DNA of 64,000 bases from Gordius sp. MW1 (Eukaryota > Nematomorpha > Gordioida > Gordea > Gordiidae): the NCBI GenBank assembly GCA_964036665.1, contig OZ038526.1, positions 19,220,001 to 19,284,000 on the forward strand. The letters run 5' to 3'. The translations under genes and the position numbers were made by a program. This document shows positions 33,088 through 45,192 of this stretch, piece after piece (position 1 is the first letter of the stretch; each line of letters opens with the position of its first letter). The notes beneath the pieces were generated by a model, which was not told the DNA's origin, did not search any database, and saw nothing but the letters and a program-made list of their open reading frames with translations.

Positions 33088-34268
33088 TAGTGTTGTGACG
33101 GGCGCGCAGCGCGCCCTAGGGTGTGCTGAGGGGGTATTGTAGTCTTAAGAAAAAGAGCCACCCACACTGTTAGTCTCCTTTTCTGGTGAAGACATTCAGT
33201 GTGGGTGTGTTGAATACCGATCACTAGTCTATTATTTTTTCATAGAGACCCGATGGACCATTTGATATAAAGGGGGTGTTATGCTAGTTGTTATTGTCAT
33301 CATCATCAACACAATGTGTGCTGTTGTTGTGCATGCAGTGCAGTCAAATTTGCTAATCTAAGCTATCCTATCACAAAGTGTAAGTAGACTAAAATTAAAT
33401 TAAAGACTTTGCTAATTACCGGACAGGACATTGAACTTTTACTTTTATTATAACAATTAAGCTAGGGGCGTACGCAGGATTGTATATATCCTGATTTGGT
33501 AATTATTTTTTAAGCTCTTTTATTTTTAAAGCCAAATTATCCTTGTTACATTTTCGATAAATTAATATATTCATGCCATAGGTTAGGCAATATAAAAATA
33601 TAGAATCAACTAAACATTTCTCGAGGGGGGGGGAAAAGCTGGCAAAAATTTTATTACATTCTATTTGTAATTAAAAATAAAAATGAAACAACCAACAAGT
33701 CAGGCTCGCTGCTGGGCCTACTTGGCTAAGGGGTAGGGCAGGCTACCAAAAAAAAATCATTTTTATCCAAAAAAGTAGTTACAAAAAAATTTTAACCATG
33801 AAAATTTTATAACCCCCTCCTTCAAAAAATTCTTCTTATGTTTCTAGGTTTTTATAAGTGTTTTAAAGTCTTTGATGTAACTAAACTATAATATTTTAAC
33901 CCATTTAATTTAGTTATTAATCAAAAAACTTTTCAGGAATTTCCCGCCCCCCCCCCTCTCATTTACGCCACTGATTTATCCACAGTGTTGCAATTTTATG
34001 TTAAAAAAAAGTAAATAGTACAAAGTACCAGCTCCTCCTCATGCCTTATTTGTTTCATCAATGTGATGGTTAATGTAACTAATGTAATGGCACATGTGGC
34101 GGTTCTATTTTCTACAATTTAGGATTATGGGGGAGGGAATTAGTAAAAAAAGGGACCTTACACTAGGCAAGCGCGTCTTACGATGGACCTTTATGATGGT
34201 GTGGCTTCTTAGTCTCTTTCTTCCTATTAAGGCGCGTCTGTAAAATGGCGCGTCGCATAACATCACTA
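33088..34268. mobile_element. Non-autonomous hAT element with perfect 8-bp TSD
   Basis: Begins TAGTGTTGTGACGGGCGCGC and ends with the inverse of TAGTGATGTTATGCGACGCG. The target duplication CAGATAGT is exact (33080-33087 and 34269-34276). The interior has no transposase. It contains what may be a nested GGCGTA-type repeat (about 33470-33970: GGGGCGTACGCAGGATT to C run plus TTTACGCCACTG). A related copy lies at 16674-17890. Confidence 0.88.
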
Positions 34269-34276
34269 CAGATAGT

Positions 34277-35940
34277 ACTAAAAATATAGATTGGCAAAAA
34301 GCTATTAATAATTTTTAGTACGAGTGTAGTCCTCCAATAAGTCGACACGTAAACAAACTTAAACGCTAATTCTTTTGCGGACTTTTAATATTTATTTGCA
34401 TAAATTTATATCAAGCTAAAATCAAGATCAGCTAATTAAGAACTTTCACAAGAGATGAAAAATGAAATGCATTTTAAACATTAGATTTGAACAAATTATA
34501 TAAGTACATGGTTTTATGTTAACGTTGAAACAAAACTTTTAATTGTACCTTCCGATCGCAATTGATACCCATTTATTGAATATATTTCAGGATCCTTACT
34601 GTAAAATCTAAAAGTGAATAGATATAGTTAATAAATTTCAATGCAAAAAACATCTGATCGCCAGTCCATATTATTAATTTATGGTCCTCTAAGAAATAAG
34701 CTAGTCTATTATTATCCGGTTATAAGGGGGGGGGCTATTATCAATAAACATTTTTAAAACTTTCATTTGAACCTGTTAAATTTTATTACAAAATTTGTGT
34801 TAGTTTTAAGCGTTTTAACATCTAATATTCTATCAAATGATTGCTTTATACCATAGTCCCTATGGCTTTTTAATTTATATTTTTTTATCTTCAACATTAG
34901 TTATGGGAAAAATGTTAGCAAATGCGTCAATTGCCCTAAAATCTCGACATCACCTCTTGGAAACGCCAAAGATTTTGATCCCTTGTCCGATGAGCTTTAA
35001 TGTTGTATGGGAATTAAGTCCGATTTAAAAGCCATAATCATCATGCAATTACAACTTTGCTCATTTAATAGCATTTTCTATATGTAAACTATGATATTGG
35101 CCCCTTGAGTACGATATTTTAAACAACATTTTAAACTTTAGTTTGCTACATAAATTTTTTTTTTTTATCTATGGATTTTGTATTGCCGAATCGTATTTAT
35201 GATGGTAGTATAGTATCAAATTAATTTATACTCACTTTCATGCTTAAATGTCAAAAATTTTATTGACAAATATTTTGTAATTTCGTTTGTAAAATAAAAA
35301 ATTAGTAAAGATTAGAGATTTTATTCACTGGAAAGGGATTATATTAAATTTAAATTTATATAAAATTTTTAAATTTGTAGATGATAAATTTTTTAGAATA
35401 AGCCTTTATGCATATTATTAACCTTGAAGAATACTATTTTAACATTTCTTGATGAGCAATTTGCTTTTTTATTAATAGTGAAAAAATTGGGCTTTTATTT
35501 TAATTTACTAAAAATGGAGGAAAATTAAAGTAAGGAAATGAGATATAAAAAAAAGTATTTGGACCATTAAATATTGCAAATCTTACAAAATTTTGCAACC
35601 AACATCTCCATATATAAAATCAAAATTGAGCCATCTATAATACTATTAAAATAAACTATAATTTTTGTGGAATTTAACATTATGGATATCAGTAAAAAGA
35701 CTTAAATCCCACTATTTGCTTAGTAAGCTTCTTGGTCCATCAGGGTCGAGTCCGACCCAAGTTCAAAACGCCCGGACCTAGTTATGGCGCCTTTAAAAGT
35801 GAAATTGATTAAAGTGAAAGTGGCCACCTCGGTAATCTAGGACGAAGGTAGCTAACTTCTTTAACTAATCGCAAAATTTATTACCTCTAGAATTGTTAAA
35901 TTCCTTGAATTTAACAACTCTAATTACTTCAATCACTCAA
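34277..35940. other. Non-coding, no feature seen
   Basis: AT-rich sequence with a G run near 34730. I searched it for a terminal Tsg exon (a Y-G…C..C tail after an AG acceptor) and found none I trust. A 63-codon frame at 34837 has no recognisable motif. Confidence 0.4.
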
Positions 35941-36129
35941 TATTAATTGCTATGCAATTTATGGGATCACTTTCCATTTTGTTTGTCCGCCTATTCGGCG
36001 TGCGCACCGAACGTGGTCGGCGTGCGCACCGAACGTGGTCGGCGTGCGCACCGAACGTGGATGTCACGCACCGAGAGTTTTGTTTTGTTTACTTTTAATT
36101 TTTGTTAATTTAACCAGTTTTTGGGTTCA

Positions 36130-37470
36130 AATCCCGGTTTTTTTTTTGACTATTATGATTGTTCCTGTTACTACCATTGCTATTATGACTTTTTGGCCGT
36201 CCGTTGGGTGCTGACCAATGAAAAAAATGACCATTGGCCAAAATGTTAATCCAAGTTTATTTTTTCGTTTTTTTTTCGCCTATTATGATTGTTCCTGTTA
36301 CTACCATTGCTGCCTGTTACTACCATTGCTATTATGACTTTTTGGCCGTCCGTTGGCTGCTGACCAATGGAAAAAAATGACTATTGGCCAAAATGTGAAT
36401 CCAAGTTTATTTTTTCGTTTTTTTTCGCCTATTATGATTGTTCCTGTTACTACCATTGATAATAAGACTTTTTGTCCGTTCGTTGGCTGCTGACCGATGG
36501 AAAAAATGACCATTGGCCAAAATGTGAATCCAAGTAAATTTTTTCATTTTTTTCGACTATTATGATTGTTCCTGTTACTACCATTGCTATTATGACTTTT
36601 TGGCCGTCCGTTGGGTGCTGACCAATGAAAAAAATGACCATTGGCCAAAATGTGAATCCAAGTTTATTTTTTCGTTTTTTTTTCGACTATTATGATTGTT
36701 CTTGTTACTATCATTGCTATTATGACTTTTTGGCCGTCCGTTGGCTGCTGACCAATGGAAAAAAATGACTATTGGCCAAAATGTGAATCCAAGTTTATTT
36801 TTTCGTTTTTTTCGTCTATTATGATTGTTCCTGTTACTACCATTGATAATAAGACTTTTTGGCCGTCCGTTGGCTGCTGACCGATGGAAAAAATGACCAT
36901 TGGCCAAAATGTGAATCCAAGTAAATTTTTTCGTTTTTTTTTCGCCTATTATGATTGTTCCTGTTACTACCAATGTTATTATGACTTTTTGGCCGTCCGT
37001 TGGGTGCTGACCGATGGAAAAAAATGACCATTGGCCAAAATGTGAATCCAAGTTTATTTTTTCGTTTTTTTTTCGACTATTATGATTGTTCCTGTTACTA
37101 CCAATGCTATTATGACTTTTTGGCCGTCCGTTGATTTCTGACTGATGGAAAAAAATGACCATTGGCCAAAATGTGAATCAAAATTATTTTTTTCCTTTTT
37201 TTCGCTAACACTGATTTATAGACCATCTGTTGGTACTGACCAATTAAAAAAAATGACCATTGGCCAAAATGTGATTCAAAAATTTTTTTTTTGTTTTTTG
37301 TTTTGACTCTTATAAATTTATATCCACTTTTACCGTGTCCTGGCTGCTGACCAATGAAAAAAATGACCATTGGCCAAAATGTGATTCGAAAACTATTTTT
37401 TCGTTTTTTTGACTATATGAATTTATAACCACCTCTACCCTGTCCTGGCTGCTGACCAATGAAAAAAATG
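36130..37470. repeat. ~130-bp satellite array, about 11 units
   Basis: Each unit contains TGACTTTTTGGCCGTCCGTTGG, a TGACCAATG or TGACCGATGG site, AATGACCATTGGCCAAAATG, a T-rich stretch and ATTATGATTGTTCCTGTTACTACC. Spacing is mostly 128-132 bp, with one of 151 and shorter final units. Units recur at 40300-40680 and 41230-42000. The minus-strand frames across them reflect the repeat period only. Confidence 0.88.
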
Positions 37471-37783
37471 CCTTATACCATTTTTGAATATCTATACTAT
37501 TTTATTTTTAGATATCTTACTAATAAATCTAATTATTATTACATCTTATTTTTAAAAGTCATATTTTTTAATATCTAACGCATTTTTATATATTTAAATT
37601 TTATTTTCAAAAATTTTTATTATAAGCCACAATAGGAATTATCCCAATTTAATAACATTTTACATTAACCAAAAGTAAGTTATTAAATTTTATCATTTTT
37701 AGATGAGCGATCGTAACAGGCAATCCAATTCTCTATTATTATTAAAAAGTTGATTAATTAATTTTATAATTTCTAATTTCCGC

Positions 37784-38130
37784 CTGTTATTACTTTAATT
37801 GAAACTATTTTCTAACACTTAAAATTAACCTAATATTTACGTTTGAAATTGCAGTTGTCATTCATAATTGAAAATTACAACTAGATAATCAATATATTAG
37901 AATTATTATTATATAGCAATTAAAAGGGGAAAGGGTGAAATTATTCCTTCGTCATTTAATATTGATTTTTTTTTCAATGGCGTTATGCCAAGGTTAAACC
38001 CCTACCCCTATCTTCCTCACTTATCCGCCCACCGCTAGGGGGCGGGAGTGGAGGAGATGAAGATTATTTCACAATATTAGGTTAATTTTAAGTGTTAGAA
38101 AATAGTTTCAATTAAAGTAATAACATTAAA
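37784..38130. mobile_element. Foldback MITE inside the array element
   Basis: About 55 bp (CCTGTTATTACTTTAATTGA to TTAACCTAATATT) is repeated in inverse at 38072-38128 with a spacer of about 230 bp. No coding content. Target duplication not identified. Confidence 0.65.
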
Positions 38131-38934
38131 CATGCATAATACGTCATCATATTTACATGGATATTGAAAAGATTTATATATGGAAGAGAATACCAACAAT
38201 GTTAAGATTTTGCAGAATTTGGGAGAAATTTTTTGTTGAATTTGAACAATTTTTAATTAAAAAAATCAGAACAAAATTTTAACAGCAATAGAAGATTTTA
38301 ATATACATGCTATTATTAATATAAGTATATAAAAGTGAGATATTCGTTAAATATCATTGATTAAGCCGTTAATAAGTGTAGGGACACAGGGACCCATATC
38401 AGTAAAGGCATAGGGTTCTGTAGAGGGTGGGGCACAGGGTAATTATCAATGTTAACAAATTCAAAAACGAAAATTAAAATTTCGATTCACAATTTAGTCA
38501 ATGGTCATTTTTTTTCATATTTTGAATTAATAATAGAATTTTTAAAGTATATTTGATTATTTTAATGTTCACATTTCATTTTACAAAACAATCCCTTGTT
38601 ACATGGCCAGCTTCTGCCAAATTAAAAAAATACTATCTTTTTCTTCTTCAAATTTTTATCAAATGCAAAACATACGTTATAAAACGGCGAGTAAAATTGA
38701 GGTTTTAAATTTAAATGAATTTTATTTTTTACAAAAAAGTAGATTTTTATGTTGTGTAACTAGCATGGGAGTAGTCAAGGGGGAAACCCTAGCAATTATC
38801 CTACCCCCTATAGGCATTCTCGCCCCTTCACACCTTTCTCGCCCATAAATTGCATAGCAAATATGCTACATTTATACGTAGAAAAGATGAGTCGTCCCCT
38901 CTTCCCTCCCCCCCCCCCTTCCCTTCTCCCCCTT

Positions 38935-39150
38935 CCCCGGGGCCAACGGGGGACTGGGGGCGGAGCCCCCAGGAGGGGGTTTGGGGGCGAAGGCCCCAAG
39001 GGGGTCTGGGGGCGGAGCCCCCAGGAGATGGGTTGGGGGCGTAGCCCCCAACGGGGGACTGGGGGCGGAGCCCCCAGGAGGGGGTTTGGGGGCGAAGCCC
39101 CCAAGGGGGTCTGGGGGCTTCGCCCCCAGTTACGCCCGAAGGGCGTATTT
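38935..39150. repeat. GC-rich array of short perfect hairpins
   Basis: Seven palindromes of the type GGGGGCGNAGCCCCC occur about every 31-32 bp, separated by short linkers (AGGAGGGGGTTT, AACGGGGGACT), and end in GGGGGCTTCGCCCCC and ACGCCCGAAGGGCGT. GC content is far above the surroundings. Frames across it are low-complexity Gly/Pro/Arg and not genes. Confidence 0.8.
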
Positions 39151-39153
39151 TTT

Positions 39154-40120
39154 TTCTACATTGAGCAGAAAATCAGTATGGAAATTGTAAAATCCAACAC
39201 AATTTCGATCCATGGCACTATGCTGTTAAATACGCTAATTATCCACTTCGTGCCAAAAGAACTAATGGCCAAAATTCTAAGACCAATCAAAACTTTTAAC
39301 AACTTTCCAAAACATATGACATAACATAAAAATTGTTTTTTATCTTTCACGATTTTTATGACTATGTAATTTCCTAATTCTCTTTGTCCATGGGCTGTCA
39401 TCGTCTCGCCTTCCTGTTATTACATTTCCACATCTCTTCTTATTCACATATACAACATATGCTTGCTCATTAATTCAATACATTTTAGCATGATAATAAT
39501 TTGGAGACTATTAAATAATTTTCCTAATAAGAAATAATTGTCCTAATAATTTTTGAGACAATTATTATTTAAACAATACATCAGTTGGTATAAATTTACT
39601 AGATGTAATATTGAATAATATATGCATTACATTATCTTCGGGAATCATAATGTTTATTAACAGTTTCAATATTGAATCTAGGAAATCGTAATGTTTATAA
39701 AAAGTGTCGCGGTATACAATAAATTTGATACGCTCTGATAAAACCATAATAAAAATATGTCTTTTCAAAACATATCACGACGTTCTTATTCCTTTAACAT
39801 ATACAAATATGGTACAAATCCTTTTGAGAATATAGACACTCATCAAATACAAAAATTTTATAAAACCTATCAAGTGTTATTTCAAATAATTAACTTTTTT
39901 ATTGGTTATAAGTTGAGTATGTTGCTACTATACATTATATAGGTAGTCGACTAAAAAATAACAAAAATAGTTTCGTAACTTTTGTGTGTAAATTAAAAAA
40001 AACCTTATTTATTTAACCCTGTCAGGAGTTTTTAAAAGTTTTCATATAATTATATTATATTGGTTTATAAAGATTTAGAAATAAAAGTTAAAGGGTATTT
40101 CAAACAGATATTCTTTTAAT
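39154..40120. other. Non-coding, no feature seen
   Basis: AT-rich sequence between two element copies. Short frames exist on both strands but none has recognisable motifs. Confidence 0.4.
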
Positions 40121-40121
40121 T

Positions 40122-41096
40122 GCTATGCAATTTATGGGCTCGTTTTTTGTTGTCCGTCCTTTGTCCGTCCGTTGTCCGTTATCCACCAAGTTATGGCGCC
40201 AGCTTTATGACCTGGAGGTCTAAAGTTCAAGCCAGGGAGAGAACGAATTTTATTTTTATTTTTTTTAATTAAATTAATATTTTGTTCTTGTTAATAACAT
40301 TGATAATATGACTTTTTGACCGTCCGCTGGCTACTGACCAATGAAAAAAATGACCATTGGCCAAATAAATCGAAATTTTATTTTTTCATCTGTGAATTGG
40401 GTATATTAGGTTAACATTGATAAATACCCTATGCCCTTTCCTACAAGGGCCTACGCCTATATCTATGCCCCTACAAAAGCCTATGCCTTTACTAATGTGG
40501 GTTCGAATCCCGAAGAGGGCAAAATTTCTATTTTTTTTAAATTAAATTAATATATTGTTCTTGTTAATACCTTTGATAATATGACCTTTTGACCTTCCGC
40601 TGGCTACTGACTAATGAAAAAATGACCATTGGCCAAAGTATAAATCGAAATTTTTTTTCGTTTTTGAATTGGTTAACATTGCTAATTACCCTGTGCCCTC
40701 CCCTACATGGGTCCCTGTGCCCCTACAAAAGCCGCATCTACTAATGTGGGCTCGAATCGCCCTGGGAACCTACGGGTAAAGTTTCGAGCGAATCGGGCCG
40801 GTAATTTCAGAATTTAGTTCTTTTTTTAAACTAAAAGGAATTTTTGTAAGAGCTATTACTTTAAATTTTAAATGCTATGCAATTTATGGGCTTGTTTTTT
40901 GTTGTCCGTCCGTTGTCCGTCCGTTACCCTCCACTGTTTTTATCGATTTTTTAAATTAATGCATAAGAGGTGCCCCACCCCTCATCTCTATCTCCCTCGC
41001 TGTGGTAGAATAGTAATACATACGTGTGTCTCCTCCCCACATCAACTCTCTCTTGTTATCGATTTTTCGGGGGGTCGGGTTTTAATAATATTAATT
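40122..41096. mobile_element. Two left-end fragments of the array element
   Basis: Left ends GCTATGCAATTTATGGGC start at 40122 and 40874, each followed by TTGTCCGTCCGTTGTCCGT-type sequence. The first carries about three diverged ~130-bp units (GACCATTGGCC near 40350 and 40625) with TATGCCTCTAC-like spacers. No right end is seen before the next left end at 41097, so these are truncated or nested copies. Confidence 0.5.
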
Positions 41097-42266
41097 GCTA
41101 TGCAATTTATGGGCTCACTTTCCATTTTGTTTTGTCCCGCTATTCGGTGTCTTGCACCGATTGTCTTGTCACGTTGTTTACTTTTAATTTTTGTTAATTT
41201 AACAAGTTTTTGAGTACGAATCCCGGGTTTTTTTTTACTCTTATGATTGTTCTTGTTACTACCATTGATAATAAGACTTTTTGACCGTCCGTTGGGTGCT
41301 GACCAATGAAAAAAATGACCATTGACCAAAATGCGAATCCAAGTTTTTTTTCGTTTTTTTTTTGACTATTATGATTGTTCCTGTTACTACCATTGCTATT
41401 ATGACATTCTGGCCGTCCGCTGGCGCCTGACCGATGGAAAAAATGACCATTGGCCAAAATGTGAATCGAAATTTTTTTTCCGTTTTTTTTGGCTAACACT
41501 GATAATTACCCTATGCCCTCCCCTAGCAGAGCCTATGCCTCTACTGATATGGGTCCCTGTGCCCCCCCCCCCTACAAAAGCCTGTGCCTCTCCTGATGTG
41601 GGTTCGGATCCCGGAGAGGCCAAATTTTTTTATATTTTTTTTGTTTAAATTAATATATTGTTCTTGTTAATACCATTGATAATAAGACTTATTGGCCGTC
41701 CGTTGGCTGGTGACCAATGGAATAAAATGACCTTTAGCCAAAATGTGAATCAAAATTTTTTTTTCGTTTTTTTTTGATTATTATGATTGTTCTTGTTAAT
41801 ACCTATGATAATATGGTTTTTTGGCAGTCCGTTGGCTGCTGACCAATGGAAAAAATGACCATTAGCCAAAATGTGAATCGAAATTTTTGTTTTTGTTTTA
41901 TTTTTGTCTCTTATGAATTTATATCCACTTTTACCGTATCCTGGCTGCTGACCAATGAAAAAATGACCATTGGCTAAACTGTGAAACGAAGTTTTTTTAT
42001 CGTTTTTTTGACTCTTTTTGTATAAATAATTAACTAATCATTTTGCATTTAATACCCCCCTATAGGCATTCTCGCCCCTTCCCACCTTTCTCGCCCATAA
42101 AATGCATAGCAAATATGCTACTTTTATATAGAGTATAGAAGAGTTCGCCCTTCCCTTCCCCTCTTCTCTTCCACTCTTCCCTTCCCCCCTTCCCTTCCCC
42201 CTTTCCCTTCCCCCCTTCCCTCCTTCCCTTCCCCCCTCCCCCTTCCCACGAGGGCCGAAGGCCCGA
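41097..42266. mobile_element. Tandem-array element with inverted 18-bp ends, copy II
   Basis: Left end GCTATGCAATTTATGGGC at 41097-41114, mirrored by GCCCATAAAATGCATAGC at 42093-42110. The head sequence (CTCACTTTCCATTTTGTTTTGTCC, here 41115 on) matches copy I. Five or six array units follow, then TATAGGCATTCTCGCCCCTTC, the inverted end, a CCCTTCC-rich tract (42140-42246) and a hairpin GGGCC GAA GGCCC followed by a T-rich stretch. Confidence 0.6.
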
Positions 42267-42889
42267 GTTTTATTTTAACCATTTTACATTTAATTTATAT
42301 AAATTAATTTTTTCATTAATCTACGCAAAAAATAATATATTGGCGACTAACATAATTAAAAAAAAACATTAAAAAGATTGGTATAGACCTAAATAAAGAA
42401 ATTACTTACAACTTAACGGACCGAATTTGGTTGAATAAATACAATAAGATTAAATGGATACCAATCCATTTCATATTTATAAATATATAATTGTAACTTC
42501 GTTTTCTTTGTCCTCTAATAACTCATAAAGTTTTTGGCTAGATCATTGCCTTAGCATCCTAGATGGTTCATATCAGCTGTAACCCTGTTCATCTAGCGGA
42601 CGAGAGATACACCGTTTTTATTCTAAGCTTTTCGTTTTGGTGCTACTTTGCCTTAAATTCTTTTCCACGATTGCTTTGTCATTAGTGTCTCAAATTTTTA
42701 CTCAACTAAGCCTGTTATTTTTACAATATATAAGCCTGTGACAAATAAATATTCTCGATACCCTAGAACGTCACCATTTTCCTAAATAAAAATAAAGCGC
42801 GCTTTTCTAAACATCCTCACGTTTCGTTCTTTTTTCGTATTTATGGGAAGTTCGGTTATTAATATTACAAGTAAACGTTTAGATTAAAA
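42267..42889. other. Non-coding, upstream of the Helitron helicase piece
   Basis: It may include more of the Helitron, but I see no Rep-domain motif (HUH) here. Confidence 0.4.
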
Positions 42890-42899
42890 TGCAGACAAT

Positions 42900-43346
42900 G
42901 GTTAACCGACAAACCTAAAAAGCAGTGCTATGAGCTATTACATACAGAATAGTGCTTCGAGATCACGAAGAAAATCATTTTTTTAATGCAAAATTGAATG
43001 ACCTACATCGTGAACAAAAATACAACCAAGATGATCTTTTGTCTTACATGCGATCTAACGTTCCAAAGCTAAAGACGCAACAAAGCCATTTACAATAAGA
43101 TTTTGCTTGATTTTAATTAAGGTTAAGGAAATCTTCTTCTTAGATGCTCTAGGAGGAACTGGTAAAACTTTCCTATTGACATGGCTCCTTGGAACTATTC
43201 GTTCCCAAAATAATATAGCTGTGACTCTAGCGTCTTTCGGAATGGCTGTCAAAGGATTACCCGGTAGAAAAACTGCTCATGCTCATTCAGCATTAAAATT
43301 GCCTTTAAACGCTCATCACAGTAAATCTCCATTGTGCAACATTTCC
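42900..43346 (+). pseudogene. Helitron helicase, N-terminal piece
   Basis: Plus-strand pieces read REQKYNQDDLLSYMRSNVPK, then after a stop and frame change FFLDALGGTGKTFLLTWLLG (Walker A, GGTGKT), RSQNNIAVTLASFGMAVKGL and GRKTAHAHSALKLPLN ending PLCNIS. This is the PIF1-like helicase of Helitron replicases (LDAPGGTGKTFL, TAHS-FKLPL). Stops show it is dead. It is cut by the RTE insertion just after CNIS. Confidence 0.82.
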
Positions 43347-43359
43347 TGAACATATGGAC

Positions 43360-45192
43360 AACGAAGGCGGTTAAGGAAATTAGTTGTGAAAAGAATGCGA
43401 GTAACGTGCTGGAATGTGGGAACGTTGACGATGAAAAGCATCGAGGTCGCACAAATGCTAAAAAGAAGAAAGGTACACATCGCCTGTCTACAAGAGACAA
43501 GGTGAAACGGAACGAAAGCTCGGGAGTTAGGAGAAGGCTACAAACTATTATACACTGGGTCACCAAATCGTAGAAACGGGGTCGGTATCTTTCTTAGCGA
43601 ATCGTTCAAGGACAAGGTGGTGGAAGTCAAGCGTTGTTCCGGCAGGCTAACGTGGGTTAAGATTGCAGATCAAGGGGCCTCCTAACCGTTATGTGCGTGT
43701 ATGATCCCCAAATTGGGTGTATTGAATCAGAGAAAGACATATTCTTCGATTCATTGGAAAAGGAAAATAAAAGGAATCGGACAGGAAGAAAGGCTAATCA
43801 TTGGGGCGGATTTCAACACTCACGTAGGGAAGGATCGTTTCGGGTATGAACGCATTCATGGAGACTATGGGCATGGTCTGAAAAACAAAGAAGGGGAGAA
43901 ACTTCTCCAAGTATCCCAAGCATATGACATGGCGATCGTTAACATCTATTTTCAAAAACGAAAATCATATTGTGACCCATAGAAGTGGAAAGCATTTTAG
44001 TCAAATTGACTATTTGCTTATAAGGCGAAAGGACTTATGGAGTATCAAGGATTGCAAAGAATACCGGGAGAAGAAATCGCCAGGCAACTTCGTCCCCTTG
44101 TTATGGATCCTGCGAGAAGAGTATTTTCCGAAAGTAGAAAGGCCTATGAATCTCGGATTTGATACGAAAGGCTAAAGGATATGTCGACGAACGAAAAATA
44201 CCATCACAAAGCTTCCTCACTCTTGGGTGCAAGGAAGCTGCAAAGGGACGTAGACGACGATTGGGAGACGCTATCTAAGGACATAAAGGAAACAGCGATT
44301 CGTGTACTAGGACAGACCAAAAAGGAGGCAAAGCTATGAATAGGGGAACTATGGTGGTGGGATCAATCTAGGGATTTCATCGAAAGAAAGAAAAATCATA
44401 AATCAACAAAGTCGGAGGATTATCAAGAATATAGGGACGCAAAGAGGGCCGCAAAAAAGGCCGTCGCAATAGCGAAGAATCACGCATACACCGAGATGAC
44501 AAACAATCTGGATCATAAAGGGGGCGATAGGCTTATGTACAAATTGGCCAAGATAAGGGAGAAGAAAAGTCGCGATGTCGGAGTTCTTAAAATAGTCAAA
44601 GACTAGAAGGGTCAAACCTCATTCAAGCCGAAGGAAGTGATGGAAAGGTGGAAAGGATATTTTAAGAAACTTTAGAATATTGAAAATACCAAAGATTCCC
44701 TTCCCGATATTGAGCCAAATATAAGCATGGTCGAACTCCAGGAGGATGAAGTTAGGACACAAATGAACAAGATGCAAAAAGGAAAAGCAAATGGCCCAGA
44801 TGGAATACCTATGGAAGCATTGCTCGGATGTCGTGAAGAAGGAGTCACCACCATGACGAACCTCGTTAACAAGATAATCAATGGAGAGCAAGCACGATTA
44901 TATCCTTATTTAAAGGCAAAGGACACCCTCAGGACTGTGGCAATTACAGAGGTATCAAGCTAACTTGCCACTCCTTGAAGCTTATGGAAAGGATCTTAGT
45001 AACAAGGCTGAAAAACGAGATCGAAATATCGGCTAACCAATTCGGATTTGTGCCCGGCAAATCCACAATCGACCCAATCTTTCTTGTAAGACAAATGTTG
45101 GATAAGTATGGTGAAAATAGGAAGGACCTACATATGGTCTTTATCGACTTGGAGAAAGCTTATGACACGGTCCCCCGCGATTTAATATGGTG
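43360..45192 (+). pseudogene. RTE element, endonuclease and RT front
   Basis: Plus strand in several frames: RMRVTCWNVGTLT and IACLQETR (AP endonuclease start, then TGA where a W codon is expected), RRNGVGIFLSESF, IGADFNTHVGKDRFGYERIH, RSGKHFSQIDYLLIRRKDLW, then RT motifs KGKANGPDGIPMEALL, ANQFGFVPGKSTIDPIFLVR and MVFIDLEKAYDTVPRDLIW. The set matches RTE-clade elements with craniofacial-development-protein-2-like endonucleases. Frameshifts and stops throughout. The frame breaks exactly at DLIW where a hAT is inserted. Confidence 0.82.

Larger units (their letters stand above)
35949..39153. mobile_element. Tandem-array element with inverted 18-bp ends, copy I
   Basis: The left end GCTATGCAATTTATGGG (35949) is mirrored by GCCCATAAATTGCATAGC at 38841-38858. 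In between are GCGTGCGCACCGAACGTGG repeats (35997-36060), a ~130-bp tandem array (36130-37470) and a foldback insert. Past the inner inverted end come a CCCTTCCC tract, a GC-rich hairpin array and a last hairpin (ACGCCC GAA GGGCGT) followed by T's. Copy II (41097-42266) shows the same order, so the unit is a real family. Subterminal inverted ends, a tandem core and a 3' hairpin recall DINE/HINE elements derived from Helentrons, but termini are not proven. Confidence 0.6.

Noticed and set aside
35997-36060. CRISPR-like direct repeats (GCGTGCGCACCGAACGTGG)
   Set aside because: Tandem without unique spacers, in an animal genome and inside a mobile element head.
36301-37370. Series of minus-strand frames up to 190 codons rich in NGRPKSHN / KKNEKINLDSHFGQW
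   Set aside because: They are translations of the ~130-bp satellite units in successive frames; composition and period follow the DNA repeat.
38808-39324. Overlapping Gly/Pro/Arg-rich frames on both strands
   Set aside because: Produced by the GC-rich hairpin array; both strands give similar low-complexity peptides.
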